Positions 35,101-47,585 of a stretch of 64,000 bases of DNA are shown here, in pieces. Below the pieces are notes generated by a model. The model worked only from the letters and a program-made list of their open reading frames with translations, was not told the origin of the DNA and made no database searches. A program made the translations under genes and the position numbers. Numbering within the stretch: position 1 is the stretch's first letter; each line of letters starts with the position of its first letter. This DNA comes from Spinellus fusiger (lineage: Eukaryota > Mucoromycota > Mucoromycetes > Mucorales > Phycomycetaceae), in the NCBI GenBank assembly GCA_025094145.1, contig JALLLS010000009.1, positions 496,001-560,000 on the forward strand. The letters run 5' to 3'.

Positions 35101-37248
35101 ATGATGTTGTGCGAGAACACCAACTTTCCAAGAAACTCTTAATGCTTTTCTTGGAGAGTGAAATCGTCCGTCTCTCTGTAGGCTGCAACCCTCTCAACGC
35201 AGCTGGCCCTGGGTATCCTGCCATGTTCACTGGCAATACAGAGAAATCCATGGTCACCGAAGACACCTGGAAAGATATGGTTCGATTTGCATGGGAAGTA
35301 TCGCCTCGCCTTGCTGTCCAGATGAACACTCGTTTTGTTCAGCCAGTTGTGCATCGTGAACTGCATCGCTTGATTGCCAATAATACATTGGATGTCGTGG
35401 ATGTTCCTGAAGCCCTAGTTATTTTACTAGGAGAACGTCTAGTTCCCAATGCACGGGTTGACCTCAAATACTTACAATACTGGGCCCCTGTTCCTGCCAT
35501 TACAGCTACCAGCTACTTTCTGCCAGCGTACAATAATCACCCACTGATCCTTCAATATGCTATGCGCAGTTTGGAGTACTATCCTGTGGACACTGTGTTT
35601 TTCTATATTCCTCAGATTGTTCAGGCTTTACGTTATGATGATCTGGGGTATGTAGAAAAATACATTATGGCAGCTGGCCAGATTTCTCAACTATTTGCTC
35701 ACCAATTGATTTGGAATATGCAAGCTAACTTTTATGTAGATGCTGACAAAGAGTGTGTCAAGGTAATGGAGTCATAGAACACTGCACCCACAAAGGATAC
35801 TTACATGCTACTTTTGTTGGTTTAGCCGGATGCTCTTAAACCTACGCTTGAGAAGATCATTGAGAATCTGGTGGGCTCTTTTACAGGAGCTGATCGTGAG
35901 TTCTATGAGCGTGAATTCAAGTTCTTTGGTGAGGTGACAGCCATATCAGGCCACCTTAAAGAGTATATTAAGTTTGGTCAAAATGAAAAGAAACCCATGC
36001 AAAAGGTAAGTTGTTTCTTTTCTGCTTTATTGAGTGAGTGAGCTTAATAAGGATGTATGCTTCTTCTGCTGATAATTAGAAACGTCTTGATGAAGAACTT
36101 GCCAAGATTAAGGTGGAAGTGGGTGTTTATTTACCAAGTAATTCAGATGGCCATGTCATTGATATCAACCGAACTTCAGGAAGACCCCTTCAGAGTCATG
36201 CCAAGGTAATGTATTCAAACAACAGAAAATAGAGGTTGGATGAGGACTAAGTTTGCTGTTCAGGCACCTTTTATGGCTACCTTTGAAATTGAGAAACAAG
36301 TAGAGATAGATCCTGTCAAAAAGGCAATGCTAACTGAGGAGACAAAAGGAAAACAAACAGTTCAGATATGGCAGGGAGCCATTTTCAAAGTGGGAGATGA
36401 CTGTCGACAAGATGTTTTGGCACTTCAGCTGATTGCTGTTTTCAAGAATATCTTTACTAGCATTGGCCTTGATTTGTATGTTTATCCTTACCGTGTCGTT
36501 GCTACTGCACCTGGCTGTGGTGTGATTGATGTGATTCCTCGCTCTATTTCTCGAGACCAACTTGGTCGTGAAAAGGTCAACAGTTTGTACGATTACTTTG
36601 TTGCAAAATATGGTGGTCCCTATTCCATTCACTTCCAGAAAGCACGCAACAATTTTGTACAAAGTGTTGCTGCCTACTCTGTTATCTCTTATCTTTTACA
36701 GATTAAGGACAGACACAACGGCAACATTATGTTGGATGATGAAGGACATATCATCCATATTGGTGAGTGTTTTCTTTCTCTCTTTCACTGGCTGTGGAAT
36801 ATAGATCCTACATAGCATGAAACAGAATCTCATCTCACTGTTCTATTTGTTTTCCTTGAAAGATTTCGGATTTATCTTTGATATTGCACCGGGAGGCATC
36901 AACTTTGAGAGTTCACCCTTTAAGCTGACAGCAGAAATGGTCCAAGTCATGGGCGGCGGATCACAAGAACAGGCATTTAAGCAATTCTCGGAGCTTGTCG
37001 TTAAATCGTACCTGGCCTGTCGTCCCTATGCTGAGTTGATCATGCAACTGGTGATGCTAATGCTTCAGTCAGGCCTGCCCTGCTTCAGAGGAGAAACAAT
37101 CAAACGCATGAGAACACGTTTTCAACTCGACAAGTCTGAGCGAGTGGCAGCTGAATTTATGGTACAACGGATCAAAGACTCATTTGAAAATCAAAGAACA
37201 GTGCTTTACGACTACTTCCAAAAGTTAACCAACGGCATCCCTTATTAA
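29829..37248 (+). CDS. STT4: Phosphatidylinositol 4-kinase, STT4/PI4KA
   Basis: Eighteen exons join in frame to 2010 residues, the size of STT4. Exons: 29829-29987, 30094-30241, 30308-30454, 30557-31149, 31204-31352, 31414-31546, 31647-31883, 31944-32138, 32267-33193, 33311-34251, 34307-34525, 34602-34751, 34832-35001, 35089-35762, 35826-36005, 36080-36205, 36264-36762, 36863-37248. The long N-terminal part is helical-repeat scaffold. The PIK helical region lies around exon 14. The kinase domain occupies the last 250-300 residues: WQGAIFKVGDDCRQDVLALQ, catalytic DRHNGNIML (about 1865), then DFGFIFDIAPGG after the last intron. It makes PI4P at the plasma membrane, in yeast with Ypp1 and Efr3. 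The start is the least sure point: the frame is open upstream for about 25 codons with no ATG, so a further 5' exon is possible. Confidence 0.93.
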
Positions 37249-37315
37249 TCGTAATAAAAAAGTACAATAAACTCTTGAAAATTTATTATTCAAAAGCCAA
37301 CAAGAAGTAGCGGGT
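37249..37315. terminator. Shared 67-bp convergent 3' region of STT4 and RPS2
   Basis: Only 67 bp separate the STT4 stop (ending 37248) from the RPS2 stop (37316-37318). AATAAA lies at 37266-37271 on the plus strand and again at 37287-37282 on the minus strand. Cleavage 10-30 nt beyond each signal would place each 3' end within or next to the other gene, so the two mRNAs probably overlap tail to tail. Confidence 0.6.
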
Positions 37316-38310
37316 TTACTTTCTGGCCTTTTGGGAGAGGAAGTCAGTGAATTCCTGGTAAGGCACCTTGCTGAACTCAGTCTCTTCCCACAAATCAGGA
37401 GTCAGGAAACCGTAGGTGTTACCAATGGCAGCAAAGGTGGCCTTGACAAAGTTACCAAGAGTGCGGGTAGAACCACGGGAGGTGGTGTAGCAATCGGTAA
37501 TACCAGCCAACTGCAACACCTTCTTGGGAGTGGGGGCAGCGACAATACCAGTACCACGGGGAGCAGGCACAAGACGGCAGAGAGCAGAACCACACTTGCC
37601 GGTCACCTTGCAGGGCACGGTGTGGGGCTGACCAAGAGCAGAGCCCCAGTAACCACGACGCACGGGGATGATGGAAAGCTTGGCAAGGATGATGGCACCA
37701 CGGATAGCAGTGGCGACTTCCTTGGAGCACTTGACACCAAGACCAACATGGCCGTCGTTATCACCAATCACAACAAAGGCCTTGAAACGGGTACGCTGAC
37801 CAGCACGGGTCTGCTTCTGGACAGGCATAATCTTCATCACCTCGTCCTTAAGGTTGCTAAGGAAGAAGTCAACGATTTGGTACTCCTTGATGGGAAGAGA
37901 GAAGAGGTAGATTTCTTCAATGGACTTGATCTTGCCAGCCTTGACGAGACGACCAAGCTTGGTGACGGGCACCCATTCGGTCTTTTCATCACTACGACGA
38001 CCTCCACGGCCACGGGCACCACCACGTCCGCGTCCACCACGTCCAAAACCACCACGTCCTATAAATACAGAAGAGACAGGAGTGAGTGTTCCATGTCTTT
38101 ACAGTGATAAAAGAGAGAGAGACGAGAGAGAAAGAAAGAACAACTTGCTGTATGAAACAGGCACTGGATTCTTATCATGCTTTTATACTTGACAGGGATC
38201 TTGTTTTTTCTTTCTCTTTCTCTTTTTTTTATTGGGCATGGCTATGTAGGCCATGAGGGTGGGTGGGGAAGAGGCTTACCACGATTACCGGCCGTTGCAG
38301 AGTCAGCCAT
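37316..38310 (-). CDS. RPS2: 40S ribosomal protein S2 (uS5)
   Basis: Two exons (38310-38280 and 38058-37316) give 257 residues. It starts [11 protein letters not shown], followed by the eukaryote-specific RG-rich arm (repeated GRGG) that is methylated in other species. The S5 fold carries [57 protein letters not shown] and a C-terminal S5 domain with [15 protein letters not shown]. It sits at the mRNA entry channel of the small subunit. Codon use is visibly biased toward C-ending codons compared with its neighbours, as expected for a highly expressed gene. The 221-nt intron near the 5' end is long for this window and typical of ribosomal protein genes. Confidence 0.97.
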
Positions 38311-38740
38311 ACTAAAATCGATAGGAAAATAGAGACATCTGATCAATATCCATCATACAGGACTTCTTTAATGTATGGATGCGTTGTATTTCCATCGTCA
38401 TCCTCAAGGTAGCAGTGACTCACTTGTTGAATGTATAGGGAAGAAAGAACTCAATAAGCTTCCTCACTCTCCAATTATCCCAGCGCTCGATGGACTTGCT
38501 CAGACCGGAATCATGACGAGCCATCTGACCGGACTGTTTGGATACCCGACATCTTACATTTAAAACAACGAAGAGATGCATGTCCAATTTTATTGGGTTT
38601 TTTTTATGCTCATTTTCATACTGATTTTTATGTTCATTTTTTTATGGGTGGGGGCTGCTATCAATGAATTATCATAAAATGCAAGGGAAAATATATCCTT
38701 TTTTCTTTTTTTTTCTTTCTTTCTCTTTATAACGTAGATC

Positions 38741-40481
38741 TTAGTCTACAAAGAGTAATTCTTCATTCTCACTGACTGTCTCTGGTGGCTTTTGAACCAG
38801 CAAATGAGCAAGATCAGATGGACAATAGCTTGCACTACAGGATAATTACGGCATACATTAGTAAATAAAAAGAACAAAAATAAAAGAGAACAACCTACCT
38901 TGCTGTCAGGATACCTTTCTTTTGAGGAATTGTAAGGCCAGGAGATTGAATGGCACCTCTAATCATTCTTGGCAAGAGTGTAGGATCCAAAGTAGAATGA
39001 GTTTTAGAAATATGGCCCCGAAGAATAGCTAGGAGAGAATAGTGGTACTGAATAAGCTTCACAGACTACATAGTCTATCCATTACCAAATTAATTTGTAT
39101 TTACCTGTTGCCTGTTTGTAATATTCATACAAGTGGTCTCTCTGGAGTGTAGTGATAATATGAGGCTGGTCCCATGGGTATTTCACTAGTAGAGAGATAA
39201 AATGCTCAAAGGGACGCTCACCACACTTTCGAGAAAAATGTAGCTGGAGACGGGGTATGTGTGTTATATAGTATTTCATTTGGCTTATTTACTTTGATTC
39301 TGGCAGGGGTTGCCCTAGGAATCATCTTACCTTAAAATTACGACAGACTGCTAAAAGAGACTCATACTCTCCACGCTGAATAAGACCAGGTTGTAATTGG
39401 AAGTCTTCAGAGACTACAGAGGCACCCTCTGATGGAAAATAGGTGGTCCATCCTGGGTAAAGCTCCTTCATCAATTCATGCTGGGAACTTTGCTCAAAGA
39501 AAAGTTTACGTCCTTTGACAGGTGGACGTTTGAGTGTGCGAATGGTTCTTGCTGTCTCTTCTTTATCTGACAGGACTTCGACAAATGCCAATGACAATGT
39601 CTTTCCTGTAGACTTATTCATCATAACCTATAATGTCAAGCAACAAAAGAATAAGGAATAATGGAATAAAGACTCCTTACATGAATGGCTTGGACTACTT
39701 GGTTTTGATTAGGCATCATGAGATTAGATAAAAGACATTTAATCTCATTAAGAGATATTCCCCAAGGAATCTTTGGATAGATCAGAACATGGACTGCACT
39801 CAAGGACAACCTACATTGGATATCTTTATCACTTCATAATGGTTGGTCTCCTTATTGATTCCCAAAGAGTTAAAGGCCATGGCATTGGAAAGAAGCTTGA
39901 TTGAGTTGGAAGATCGCTTTGTACGCTCATCGTTTTCTTGTTTAACAATGTGATTAGAAAATTTTATGCAATAAATTTATGACCAAGTACGTTTTTTTTC
40001 TTCTTTTAGAAGGAATCCAGGCTGGTTGAACAGAGAGAATTGACTTGATGAGGATGCAGTAGAAGGTTGACTTGTGTTGGGTGGAAAGAGATAAAAAGAC
40101 TGAACATTCTCACATCCATTGGGATATGGGTGGGTGTATTTATTAGGCCAATGGTGCTGATTCAACAAAGGTGATTCTGTGAAGGCGTTAGTTAACAATA
40201 GTATGTTTGTTACTTTCCATAAGACCATAGTGATTTTGAGAATGCAGAATTAGAAAGAAGTAAATCAATATCAACACATTCTTCTTTTCTTGTCATTGGT
40301 CTGGGTGCTTCCAGTGTCAATGACTTTTGAGTAGGAATATCTATGGACAAGGTCAGGATAAGATAAGAAAGAAAGAAAGAAATCCTATGCTTCTTTCTCC
40401 TCTCTTTTCTTCACTACCTGGCAACTGACTTTTCCAATGTGGAAGAAATGAATCGAACCTATCTTGATATCTGCTTGACAT
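38741..40481 (-). CDS. RNA-recognition-motif protein, unassigned
   Basis: This is a multi-exon minus-strand gene ending at TAA 38743-38741. The clearest part is an RRM fold: HVLIYPKIPWG (RNP2 strand and loop), NEIKCLLSNLMMP, then GKTLSLAFVEV (RNP1) at about 39600 and RTLKRPPVKGRKLFFEQ. A C-terminal region follows with HELMKELYPGW, RKCGERPFEHFISLL, YPWDQPHIITTL and a charged tail ending LLFVD. The pattern RRM, then ELM.ELYP.W, occurs in fungal two-RRM proteins of unknown role. The 5' half is uncertain: I use ATG at 40481 (MSSRYQDRF); an ATG at 40834 followed by GTAAGT is an alternative. Exon joins around 39790-39850 and 40170-40220 are not resolved. Confidence 0.6.
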
Positions 40482-40834
40482 GCTGAAGATCTGTCAAATA
40501 AAGAGAGTGAATAAAAAGGGAGTATTAAAAAAACACTTGTGTCTTTTCATGCATAAAAGAGTGATCTATTAGGGCTTATCTTATTCTCTTACGCTTTTTA
40601 TTTATTTATAAAAGAAGGTAGTTGACTTTTGGCAGTTGGCAGTAAAGACGTTTGGTGATTGTAATAGGAAAAAAAAGAAGTGGATGAAACAGAAAGTTTC
40701 TCTCCTTTTTATTTCCATAAAACAGCTTGACTAGAGGTAGTTGATCTGTGACTGGTAGAGTTATTCTCTTGACAGAAAAAGAACTTACCTTTGAGTTGAC
40801 TGATAAAGGCCTGTGGTATAGTATTTGTTACCAT

Positions 40835-43065
40835 GGTAGCTTAGAGTGACTTTAGCGTTTATTAGAAACATCAATGCTAATAAGTGTTTCGGGCCCATCC
40901 ATGGGAGAGACATTCATCTTATCTTTTCATTTTCTATAGCTATAGGCAAAGAGTGTTTTATTTTGGAGAAGACTTAAATATTGAAGTGAATCGTCATCTT
41001 TGACAATGCATTATAAAAAAAAATAGATAGGTTACATAGAATAGCATAAAGTTCAACTTCCACTGAGGGCTAAGATGATTAGGGGTAGATAGATCCTGCA
41101 TTATATAAGTTGTGTCTCTTTATCTATAGACAATCACTGTCTCTATCTTTTCTATACAAGATAGATAACTATTTTTGATTTTATTGTTATTAATAATGTG
41201 ATATAAAAGCATAACTATGCCAATGAAAAGGTTGACATAGTTTATCTGTCTAAAAGATAGACTGATAAGGTACTATACCTGTGTGTGTGTGTTTATGTGT
41301 TCATGTGAAAAAGAAATCCATGTCATTTTTAGATTGATTTTATTTAATATTTTATTGAAATGTAGTAAGCAAGAATATATTGATTTACGATTGCATTTGT
41401 ATAACTTTTGAGATAATTACCATGCTAGATCTCTTTATATGTATTTATTCACATTCTAAGCTCTTAAATGATTGTTTATGTAATTTCAAAGATGATGAAT
41501 GATATCAATGGTGCTATTCATTGGAATAGAAATTAATATTCATGAATACTATGTTTCTCTTTATTCCAATAAAGAATTAAATGTAGTTAATATTGATAAT
41601 CAAGTCATTATAAAGTTAACTTTGAGGGCATTAAATGGTATAGTAAATGAGATGTTCAGAAATAGCCTAGTAAGAGCCAAGACACTATTTAGCACCATTT
41701 TTATACTATTGTTATTTTTATCTACAGTGTATTATTAACCATCACCCCAATAGTGTGTTGGTGCTTTTTATAGTTCTATCATCTATACATCATTATTGAA
41801 CTATTGGAAAGTTTACATTAATGGGCCTGTGTATTCATCATCATGACTGTAAAATGTGTTTCTATTTTATTATCTTTTAACCATAGTATTATGATCTTTG
41901 TTATTCTATTTTCATAGTTTTAATATCTATTCATGAAAAGAAGCAATGATTCTGAACTAGAATGGTTTATAATCACTATTCCTTATCTATCTTTTGATTT
42001 TTATACATATCTCGCCCTCTACATGAGAATAGACTAGTAAGAAAATTGTAAAGGCAAAGTTCAAACTGTAAAGCCTAATGTTTATTGGCTAGAAATTAAC
42101 ATGTAAATCGTATTAAAAAATGTAACGATCAGGTAAAGAGTATGCTTGGAATAAAGTAGAAAAGATCAAAATTTCAACAGGTTGATTTGTGATACAGTAG
42201 ATATCTTGCCCACTGTTTCCATGGTGAGGTTTAGGCCTTTGTCCTTATGTTTTGTTTTCTATGTTTGAATATCATTTCTTCATTTCTCAACTTCATCATA
42301 GTATGAATAAGAGACAAGTCCAACTAAAATAAAATAAGCATTGGAACACTGTGCTTCATTAGAACCAATCAGTTTGTCCCATACTATACCATGCTATGTT
42401 CTTGAGTTCCTGTACATTGGAAGGTCTTATTTATTTACACTTTCACTCTCACACACTTTCTTTTGATGAGGTTGTATCTAATGACATGTCATAGTTTTAT
42501 ATCTTCTAATACTCATTATTCCAACTAGATCAGAGTAAAAATGAAGGCTAGTTTTATGCATTTGTCTATTAAGTGGCGTCTTTTTTATTTTTCTGTGAGT
42601 AGTTTTAGGTTAGTCTAATATTCATGTGAACTAAGGAAAAATACTTCCTAAATAGAGTGATTTTTATATAAAAAGTGATGTGCAAAATATAACTTTTTAT
42701 AGATATGCAAGACAGTGGAAAAGAGAGAAAATAAACTGTTTCATGTTCTCTTCTTCTTCAAGCAGGAGTGAGAATAAACAGTTATTATTTTTCCATTTTT
42801 CCATTTTTCCATTTTTCTATTCTCTTAGACAAAGTACACTGAAAAGGAGTGCTGATTTCTTGACACACTTTCTATTGATGATAACGAATACTTTTGTATT
42901 TGTTTATTCCTCAAGTCAGGAGAACGATGTGTAGTAAAATTAAGCACAAAATAAAAGACTGCTCCAGTGATATCTACACGCATCTCCTCTTGAAATAGAT
43001 AATACTTTTCTATCTGCAAGTGTTGCCTTTTCTCGTCTCTTCTTCTTTTTCCCTATACTTCTATT
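40835..43065. other. AT-rich intergenic region
   Basis: No gene is supported across these 2.2 kb. An 79-codon frame at 41499-41738 is AT-driven and unrecognised. Short TG and TTTTTCCA repeats (42787-42815) are present. Confidence 0.6.
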
Positions 43066-43805
43066 ATGGCAGAAACACAACAATTATTATCCAAGAGCAA
43101 AGGCACTGCCTATCAATCCATAAGACCATTGAATTGCACAGGTAGGCAGTCTTGCCCTGAACACCAAAACACTTTAGCCACCAGAATAAAAATAAAAATA
43201 AAAACTAAGTCAAAGGTCAGATCAACAAATCAGTCACTCCCTCACGGCATTCTCTCAATGGCCCAAGGCTATAGAGAAAGAAATACAAGTCTATTCTGCT
43301 ACAAAAAACCTCAAAACTAAGACTGGTGTAGCAAGAGATCATCTTGGTAGGCACTTTATAAAATCATCCTAATATATCAGGGCCCTAGTATAAAGAGCAC
43401 AAAATCTAAACAGATATATCATAAATTAAATTAGCCAATGAGCGCACGTATCTGGCTTGGTTGCGGACAAGTCTTTCTACTATTTCCTGTGGGATTGGTA
43501 AATAGTAAAAAGTACTAAATGGACAAGATCATTTATGATTTATTCTTGTAGCTATTACTCAACTCTTTCGATTGAATGCAGTATCCAATTCAAGTGGGCT
43601 TGTTGAGTATGGTAGACCCGTTGGGATGGCGTTTATTGGTATGAGTATGGTGTTTTTAATGTTTGGATGTCTAAGATACTTTCATGTCCAAACTACATTG
43701 ACTCGAGACTACTTTCCCTCCAGCAACACCATTGTATTCCTCACCACTCTAATTGTAGTTTCAGCAGCAACATGTCTCTTTTTCATTATTGTATCCTCAC
43801 TCTAA
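43066..43805 (+). CDS. DUF202-domain membrane protein (VTC1/YidH-like)
   Basis: The gene starts MAETQQLLSKSKGTAYQSI and is interrupted by several introns. The diagnostic part is ARDHLANERTYLAWLRTSLS, joined across introns at about 43351-43433 and 43492-43551, leading to AITQLFRLNAV. Three hydrophobic helices follow (ERTYLAW...ISCGIG; GMAFIGMSMVFLMFGC; IVFLTTLIVVSAATCLFFIIV). NERT.LAW.RT is the signature of DUF202, found in small bacterial YidH-type proteins and in the membrane domain of yeast VTC polyphosphate polymerase proteins; no SPX or VTC catalytic domain is seen. The exon between 43140 and 43350 changes frame and its splice sites are unresolved. Vacuolar or plasma-membrane location is inferred. 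Confidence 0.7.
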
Positions 43806-44129
43806 TCTTTAATTAAGTGTAGTCTAGTGCAATATAATGTAATTTAGTGTATTATATATTTATATATATATATATATAAATATATATTGGGATTGTCTCT
43901 TAGGATAATACCAACGTACCATTCATCCTACTCATTCTAATACGAGTGTTCTTCTATTTTATCATTTACACTTGTACCAAAACATACATCCCACACCATG
44001 AAAGAATATCAGTACACACGCATAGTACTCTGATGTTACTACAGAAATCTCAAATCTTCTTCTATGCCTTTTCCCCACCTTTGTTTGTTTGTACTCATGA
44101 TTTGTTTTATTATACAATGAAAGACTCTT

Positions 44130-45630
44130 CTATTCATGATCTTGCTGAGATTGCAAGAGTGGAGATCTTTCTGATTCATCCTCCTCAGAACTCTTCAAAG
44201 GCCATGAAATGACACCGTTAAAGTAGAAAGTACCCATTACCATGACTGCAAACCCAACGACCTGGACTATTGAAAATTGCTCCCAGCCAAGGAAAAGAGA
44301 GACCATCCAAATAAACAAAGTTCTATACACTACATGAGAAATCCATCCTCCTTCACTCTTTTTTTTTCTCTCCTTTTTTTGTTGTTTTGTTTACCTGCAG
44401 GCATCAATAGTGCTACGTGACGTAGAAGACACGCTTGTAGTGATTGATAACCCAAACCAATTGAAAAAGGCAATTGAGATGCTGATAATAAGACCAATTT
44501 GCCATACAACCGGATTATCAAAAAAGTCATGGAAACCAACACGAATATCAAAAGTAGGGTGAGTGTCAGCCAAAAAGAAGTGTAAAATAGGCATAGCCAA
44601 TAAGACGGAGATCAGACCAAAAGTGCCTTCTAAACCCACTGCCTTGAGAGGAGTCACATCGTAATGTGCCATTATCTTCTCCTCCACTACAAACACGGTA
44701 GCAGTAAACAGTTGAGCCGACAGCACAAGTCCTACACCCAACAATGACTTGTAATCAATATCACTGTCTTCTTCAAAACCGGCGTCAGTTTGAGGGCTGA
44801 AGACAGAGGATAGACCAACAATACTAACGCCACTAACAACGAGGATTAAGGAAACCCACTCGAAGCTACGCAGACGCCGATTCAGGAACAAATAGCTAAA
44901 TATGCCAGTAAAGATAACCACCGCCCCTCGAAGCATTTGATATACACTGGCGGAGGTTAGTAATAAACCGACGTTCATGATCTAATAGAAGAGGAATGAG
45001 TAGACTGTCCCCAAATACAAAGATAAAATAGAAGAATAGCTTACTGTTGTGCCTGTGAGATCGCATAGAGTAGGAATCCAGAAGAGTAGAGACCTGGACC
45101 ATGTCAATTTCTTCTTTTCATAGGGTTTTGATAGTCCCACATCGTCTATAATGACAGCTGCATTCATTGTGTTGACAGCAGAGGGTGGGATACGTGTTCT
45201 TGACTGCCACACTTGGTATAGATAGACCGACCACACAGCAAATTCACCAATAAACATGTTTAATCTAAAGATGAAGAATGAATACTCATAAGTGTCTTTT
45301 TCCTCCCTCCCTCTCTCTCTTCCTATACAAGTTCTTTCTTCTTCTCTTCTCTTCCATTGTTCCCTTATTCTATTGAAGCCACAGTGACTTACGTCTGCCA
45401 TAAAGGCTGTTCAAAGTATCGTCTCTTAGTAGGATCAGGATCGGTACAGTTCCCAACACATTGCATGTCTTGGTATTTATTGAGGATTGTGTTGCAGACA
45501 CCTAGTGTACCTTTTTTGTTCACATAACAAGATCTTGGTGTAATTCTATGAGCTTACCAAAGAAGAGCATTCCACTCACAAGCATAAGCTTGGTGCTGGT
45601 GCTGGCAGGCTGTTGATAAGAAACGGACAT
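44130..45630 (-). CDS. SLC35F6-like solute/nucleotide-sugar transporter (DMT superfamily)
   Basis: Five exons (45630-45558, 45501-45393, 45264-45045, 44981-44395, 44322-44130) close in frame at 393 residues, the normal size for SLC35F. It begins with a short cytosolic segment and a first helix, then NTILNKYQDMQCVGNC, a loop motif characteristic of the SLC35F6 (ANT2BP) group. LTWSRSLLFWIPTLCDLTGTT, LLLTSASVYQMLRGAVVIFTGIFS, LGVGLVLSAQLF and VGFAVMVMGTFYFNGV cover the remaining helices. The tail ends in Ser/Glu and RSPLLQ, a likely di-leucine-type sorting signal to lysosome/vacuole, where animal SLC35F6 resides. The substrate is unknown. Confidence 0.88.
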
Positions 45631-45943
45631 AGAGATAAGAGTAGACACATGAGATAAATCGAGTATTTTATTGCTGAGTTTCTGTCTCCTTAGGAACAGG
45701 CATGTGAGTTTGAGTGCCGATCGAATTCTCCTGAAATCAGCTGAACCAGTGAGACTGCATTAAGCCGTGGAGAAGTATTACCAAAATGAGATGCGGAGTA
45801 AGCAGACATCCCAAAAACAGTCAATATAGACAAGACAGATACTGATTTTTTATCCTGAAAAAGCTAGTGACGCTAGTGCTTGTAGTTTATTTTAAATAAT
45901 GATACCAGGAATGGTAATGGTTATAGTGATTGTTGTTATTAAT

Positions 45944-46293
45944 AAAAAAATAATAAAAATAATAAAAATAATAAAAAATAATAAAAAATAATAACAATAA
46001 TAACAATAACAATAATAACAATAACAATAATAACAATAATAACAATAACAATAATAACAATAACAATAATAACAATAACAATAATAACAATAACAATAAT
46101 AACAATAACAATAATAACAATAACAATAATAACAATAACAATAATAACAATAACAATAATAACAATAACAATAATAACAATAACAATAATAACAATAACA
46201 ATAATAACAATAACAATAATAACAATAACAATAACAATAATAACAATAATAACAATAACAATAATAACAATAATAAACAATAATAACAATAAC
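45944..46293. repeat. 350-bp AAC/AAT compound microsatellite
   Basis: The tract is built from AAT and AAC triplets, mostly as a 15-bp higher-order unit AACAATAACAATAAT, repeated about 20 times. A run of AAATAAT-type units flanks it on the left. The minus strand stays open as poly-Leu/poly-Ile/Val frames, which I treat as artefacts of the repeat. Confidence 0.95.
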
Positions 46294-46390
46294 TAGTAGT
46301 CACTTGGCCTACTGCGAGAATTTTGCAACCTACGCTTTGCTTCAGAAAAGAATTGGTCTTTCGTAATGGGCCATGGTTGATAGAACTCAT

Positions 46391-47585
46391 AACTCATAGA
46401 TGTTTATCAGAGTTGTATGTTTCTTTTTACAGTCTATAGAAACAATGTGTTGAATTTTTGGTATTTTATTTTGAACTAAACATTATAAAAATGAATATAT
46501 AGACTGACAACTAAAGTGCTTTTATGTAAACAATGCTAGCAGTAGATCTACCTATTCTTCCTAGTATCTATGAGTTCTGGGAATCCAAAAGGATTTAAAT
46601 CCCACTCGTGACCGTTTTTGACGATTTGCTCACTGTTAACTTGTAAAAAATAAAAAATTATTATGTTAAATATTTAAAAAAAAGAAAAGAAAAAAAAGTT
46701 AAGGTCTCTGGGTAAAATTATAGCCACAGTATATCAAAAGGAAGGAAGACTCGGTAAGAAGTATCAACAAGATGATACAATGTCTTGGCAGTAAAAGAAA
46801 GAGGAATCTCTGTTATTTTCTGTAAATAAAAAGATGTAATTATTATTTCTTCTTGTTGAACGTACTTTGGCTTCATGACGAATGAAGACTGATTGCTTAG
46901 CATGTCTTTACAATAAATGTAAGTAGGGCCAGATGTATAGAATGTCCAATGAAAATACATTTTATTATTTACCCTTTACTCTTTACTGTGGATAGAGTTT
47001 AAAAAAAAGACTAATACAGTCACTTTGTTCATCTACTCCCTTACTATATTATTAAATAGTATGTTGGTGCATGGTAAAATGGTAGTACAAAAGAAGCCTA
47101 CAGGTTGGATGCTGGTTGGTACTGAATATTTCAATATGTATCTTTTGACTCAAAATATAGACATAAGAAAAAAGAAGAAAATAAAAAAAAAACCGTCAAG
47201 GCTCAATAGCTTCCTACGTACCTTATTCCACGCAACAATGAATAGAATAGACTTCATTTTCACCTTTTCATTTATAAAACATAATATAAAGAACTGTTCA
47301 GAGGACCCTTTTTACTTGGGGTGTATTTTAAGAAATACTATTCTCAGACTATCTGTGATGTTTGTTGGTAAGAGAATGCCCTTTTCTCTTTTCAATCAAC
47401 AAAAGCGGTCCTAATAGATTATAAATACGGTTGTATCTTGTGGTATGCACATTATCTACAATAAATACGTCTATTCTGTAATAACTGCAGAGAGCAGAAC
47501 CCAAAAGGAAATAGATTTGCTCCGTCCAATGAACAAACCATAAATGTCAAATAGATTCATACTACAATGGGAAGATTGAATAGAG
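46391..47585. other. Intergenic region, possible gene scraps
   Basis: No complete gene is supported. On the minus strand at 46960-46718 a frame reads DMLSNQSSFVMKPKYVQQEE and, after a plausible short intron, ITEIPLSFTAKTLYHLVD and RVFLPFDILWL. That looks protein-like, but nothing extends it. It may be the tail of a decayed gene. Confidence 0.3.

Noticed and set aside
37331..38107. 258-codon plus-strand ORF
   Set aside because: It is the antisense of RPS2, open because of that gene's strong codon bias; the minus strand encodes a clear uS5 protein.
45887..46390. 167-codon poly-leucine ORF on the minus strand and a poly-Ile/Val ORF in another frame
   Set aside because: Both are translations of the AAC/AAT microsatellite, whose period is a multiple of three; they have no non-repeat coding sequence.
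46560..46620. Possible tRNA, because of GGATTTAAATCCC
   Set aside because: No acceptor stem or A-box at the right spacing; the sequence is just a short palindrome.
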